From Sulfuricurvum sp. (lineage in GTDB: Bacteria; Campylobacterota; Campylobacteria; Campylobacterales; Sulfurimonadaceae), in assembly GCF_023229695.1 (NCBI RefSeq), contig NZ_JALNYS010000001.1, positions 186,001 to 250,000 of the forward strand: DNA of 64,000 nucleotides, in the 5' to 3' direction. Under the pieces are notes generated by a model. It was not told the DNA's origin. It searched no databases and saw nothing but the letters and a program-made list of their open reading frames with translations. Positions 61,438 to 64,000 of the stretch are shown here, piece by piece (position 1 is the first letter of the stretch; every line of letters starts with the position of its first letter). Position numbers and translations under genes: made by a program.

Positions 61438-62934
61438 CTAGCGTGTCGAAATAGTGAGCGATTCGATCGCCTGATTCGCATAGACAATGATGCCGTCCGC
61501 ACCGGGGATGAAGCCAAGCAGCGAGGTTCCGATCCCTCCCCAGATCGTCAGGGCGGCGATCAGAGAAATCGTCGCCGTAGTGAGGGTGAATTCGATTTTC
61601 AGTTTCGGCCTGTCGGTTCCGTAAAAATAGATCATCGCAATCAGACGAAAATAGTAATAGATCGATACAAAGGCGGCGAAGAGGGCGGCTGTCGTCATCG
61701 CAAGGTGCCCCGAGGAGAGGGCGGAGCTGAAGAGGTAGAATTTGCCTAAAAATCCGATCGTAGAGGGGAATCCGGCGAGGGAGAGCATAAAAATCGTCAT
61801 GCACGCGGCGAGGAGGGGGTGGATGTCGGAGAACCCTTTGAAATCTTCAAACGTGTAGTGTTCATGCCCGACATAGGAGATATAGCTCAATATCCCCAAC
61901 GCTCCGACCAGAGAGAGAAAATAGGCGATGAGGTAGAAAATAATGGAGGGACCCGCCAAGAGGTAGCTCCCCTGAAACGATGCGAGTGCCAGCAGAATGT
62001 ATCCGCTGTGGACGATACTCGATGCGGCCAGCATCCGTTTGACCGACGTTTGGGCCAGCGTGAGAAACGATCCGCCCAGCAGCGTCAGGATCGCGGTGAC
62101 CTGAAGGGGAAACTCATAGAGATGGACGATGGGGTAGAGATCGACCAGATAGATGCGGATGGCGATCGAAAAAATGGCAATTTTGAAGGTGGATGCCATA
62201 AACATCATGACCGGCATCGTCGCACCGTCATAGACATCCATGACCCACGAATGAAACATGAACGCACCGATTTTAAAGAGGATCGTCGCCATAATCAGCG
62301 CCCCACCGATGACAACGAGAGGGATCTCTTCGGCAGGATGGGTCAGGATAAAGGCTCCGATCTCATGCAGATGGGTCGTTCCGGTCTGAAGATAGATCAA
62401 GAAGGTGCCGATCAGAAAAAAAGTCCCCGCAAAAGATCCGATCAGCAGGTATTTGAAAAAGGCCTCACTGCTTTGGGGATCGGTGCGGTTGAGCCCGATC
62501 AGAACATAGATGGAAAGGGAAGTGGTTTCGAGCGCAATAAAGGCGCTGATAAGCTCATACGACATCGAAAGGGAAATCATCCCCCCCAAGGCAAAGAGGA
62601 TGAGGGCGAAAAATTCCCCTTTGAAAATGGGGTTGGCGATCAGATAGCGGTTGGAGATCGCGAGGGTGAAGAGGGTTCCGAGGGTGAAGAGGAGGGTGAA
62701 GAGGGAGGAAAAACTGTCGGCGATGATCATTCGGTTAAAAATGTCGGGATAGATGAGGGTACTGTAGACGGTGCCGATCATCGGGAGCTGAAAGATGAGG
62801 GTAACGGACAAAACGGCGATGATAAGAGGGCTGAAATGGGCCGATGTAAGCCGTTTGGAACTGCTTAGCAGCATCGTTGCGACTGCGGAAGCGATGACAA
62901 TGAGAAGGGGCATAACGCTAAACAGCGGATTCAT
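61438..62934 (-). CDS. nuoN: NADH-quinone oxidoreductase subunit N
   Basis: 498-residue antiporter-like membrane subunit of complex I. It has about 14 hydrophobic helices with the conserved acidic and lysine residues of this family, for example in the YELISAFIALETTSLSIYVL helix and the KIGAFMFHSWVMDVYDGATMPVMMF segment. It contributes one of the proton channels. The ATG overlaps the nuoM stop by 4 bases (ATGA). The fetB-like gene follows. It is normally the last gene of the nuo operon, which fits. Confidence 0.93.
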   Translation of the reverse strand: MNPLFSVMPLLIVIASAVATMLLSSSKRLTSAHFSPLIIAVLSVTLIFQLPMIGTVYSTLIYPDIFNRMIIADSFSSLFTLLFTLGTLFTLAISNRYLIANPIFKGEFFALILFALGGMISLSMSYELISAFIALETTSLSIYVLIGLNRTDPQSSEAFFKYLLIGSFAGTFFLIGTFLIYLQTGTTHLHEIGAFILTHPAEEIPLVVIGGALIMATILFKIGAFMFHSWVMDVYDGATMPVMMFMASTFKIAIFSIAIRIYLVDLYPIVHLYEFPLQVTAILTLLGGSFLTLAQTSVKRMLAASSIVHSGYILLALASFQGSYLLAGPSIIFYLIAYFLSLVGALGILSYISYVGHEHYTFEDFKGFSDIHPLLAACMTIFMLSLAGFPSTIGFLGKFYLFSSALSSGHLAMTTAALFAAFVSIYYYFRLIAMIYFYGTDRPKLKIEFTLTTATISLIAALTIWGGIGTSLLGFIPGADGIIVYANQAIESLTISTR

Positions 62935-64000
62935 AGGCGGACTCCCGAGGATGCAGGTGCGGCGGAAAGAGCACTGAGAAAAGGGTCAGGATAGATCCCC
63001 ATCCCAAAGATGACGAAGACGAGCAGCCCCATCGCTACGGTTTCAACCCTATTGAGGTCCTTTATCCTCTCTGCTGCGGGGGAAGAGGGGCCGAAGAGGA
63101 CCTGCTGAAGAAGCCATAAGATAAAGATCATGGCAATGAGTACGGTGGTGGCGGTGATAAACCCGATCAGCGGTGTGTAGGCAAAAGCGCCGTAAATGAT
63201 GAGGAGCTCCGCAACAAAGCCGCTTGTCCCCGGTATCCCGACGAAGCTCAGGGCCAGAAGAGTAAAAAGAACCCCTAAGCGCGGGGCGGTGCGGATAATG
63301 CCGGAGTAGTGGGAAACGGAGTCAGAATTCCCCCCTAAATTGATCCGTTCGAGGAGGAGAAAAATACCGGCGGTGGCGAGTGCATGGGCCGTGATGAGGT
63401 AGATGCTTCCGCTTTGGCCGTAGAGATTAAAGGTGAAGAGCCCCACAATGATGAGGGACATGTGGGAGGCCGAAGAGTAGGCGAAGAGGGATCGGAATTT
63501 TTCCTGACGCAATGCGGCGATACCGAAATAGATCATCCCGAAAAGCCCTAGCGCGATGACGAAGGGGGCCAGATCACGGGAGAGGTCGGGAAAAAGGGTA
63601 AAGACGAAGCGGTAGAGGGCAAAAACACCCAGTTTGGCCATGACGCCGGAGAGGATGATCAAGGTGGCGGCAGGGGCGGCTTCGTAGGAGCGTTTGAGCC
63701 ATCCGTGAAATCCGAAGAGGGGGATTTTGATAAAAAAGGCGACCAAAAAACCGAAAAAGGCCCACGGGCGAAACGATTCGGCATCGATCATCCGGGCAAT
63801 ATCGAAGAGATCAAAACTGAAACGGCCGGTCAGATCGAAATATTGGACCCCTAAAATCAAAATCGACAAAAACATGGCGACCGATCCGAAAATCGTATAG
63901 AGGGTGAGTTCAATCGCTATTTTAACCCGCTCTCCTGAGCCGTAGAGACCGATCATCAGGAAGATCGGGAAGAGCATCACTTCCCAAAAGAGGTAAAACA
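62931..64000 (-). CDS. nuoM: NADH-quinone oxidoreductase subunit M, 5' part outside window
   Basis: The C-terminal part of an antiporter-like complex I subunit; the frame stays open to the window edge and reads FYLFWEVMLFPIFLMIGLYGSG, an internal NuoM segment with the conserved glutamate, so the start lies beyond 64000. Further landmarks are KIPLFGFHGWLKRSYEAAPAA, SSASHMSLIIVGLF and GIPGTSGFVAEL. It pumps protons together with NuoL and NuoN. The stop overlaps nuoN as ATGA. An apparent GTG/ATG at 63980-63977 is internal and not the start. Confidence 0.93.
   Translation of the reverse strand, partial: FYLFWEVMLFPIFLMIGLYGSGERVKIAIELTLYTIFGSVAMFLSILILGVQYFDLTGRFSFDLFDIARMIDAESFRPWAFFGFLVAFFIKIPLFGFHGWLKRSYEAAPAATLIILSGVMAKLGVFALYRFVFTLFPDLSRDLAPFVIALGLFGMIYFGIAALRQEKFRSLFAYSSASHMSLIIVGLFTFNLYGQSGSIYLITAHALATAGIFLLLERINLGGNSDSVSHYSGIIRTAPRLGVLFTLLALSFVGIPGTSGFVAELLIIYGAFAYTPLIGFITATTVLIAMIFILWLLQQVLFGPSSPAAERIKDLNRVETVAMGLLVFVIFGMGIYPDPFLSALSAAPASSGVRL

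Noticed and set aside
61819..62868. Long plus-strand frame of 349 codons
   Set aside because: It is antisense to nuoN, whose family match is clear, and has a biased repetitive charged composition typical of an antisense shadow.

Overview
The window looks like a chromosomal segment of a free-living Campylobacterota (epsilonproteobacterium), most like the Sulfuricurvum/Sulfurimonas group. Three things point there: the futalosine menaquinone gene mqnC, a purD-rdd-lptD-mlaD-pnp-atpE order that I recall as the Helicobacter/Campylobacter arrangement, and a bamD-lon pair. Base composition is moderate by eye (not computed). The species is an inference; there is no rRNA here to settle it.

Layout. 1-13.7 kb is housekeeping: bamD, lon, a minus-strand rimO-tilS pair, a ferric-reductase-like membrane protein with an HI0933-type flavoprotein, kdsA, ribH-nusB-mqnC, an M16 peptidase-like protein lacking the zinc motif, and recG. 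13.7-17.3 kb is a toxin-antitoxin cluster: MntA/HepT, RelE/YafQ type, a second MNT/HEPN pair, and ParE/RelE type, with hpf on the other strand. The last three modules, and the giant gene after them, each start right after a near-identical ribosome-binding leader (AATCCCGAGGAGGATCAG). 17.3-24.4 kb is an MSHA-like surface operon: a 1673-residue MshQ-like protein and three pilin-like proteins. 24.8-30.8 kb (minus) is a phosphorelay: PAS protein, Hpt protein, NIT-type hybrid kinase and CheY-like receiver; uvrC lies upstream. 32.8-37.9 kb has a tiny lipoprotein, nadB, nhaD, guaA and hemD. A 6S RNA candidate precedes purD-rdd-lptD-mlaD, then pnp, atpE and tRNA-Leu(GAG). 46.4-49.7 kb carries small poorly known genes, a DnaQ-like exonuclease and two paralogous degenerate GGDEF-like proteins around a repeat cluster. 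49.7-53.0 kb is an LRV-repeat/MoxR/VWA operon.

53.1-59.4 kb is the main defence locus: a type III restriction-modification system whose mod and res genes are separated by an AT-rich AAA ATPase and TOPRIM-like gene pair; the target-recognition part of mod is also AT-rich. A PIF1-like helicase follows. The right edge holds a FetB-like permease and the nuoM-nuoN end of a complex I operon; nuoM runs out of the window.

Several intergenic gaps are filled by dispersed palindromic elements of three families. One has imperfect terminal inverted repeats (AACTGATGTTACGCA) and looks like a MITE; another is nested inside it; a third appears to have been captured as the C-terminal coding tail of mqnC. The best candidates for something undescribed are the leader-delimited toxin-antitoxin array and the ATPase/TOPRIM pair embedded in the type III system.
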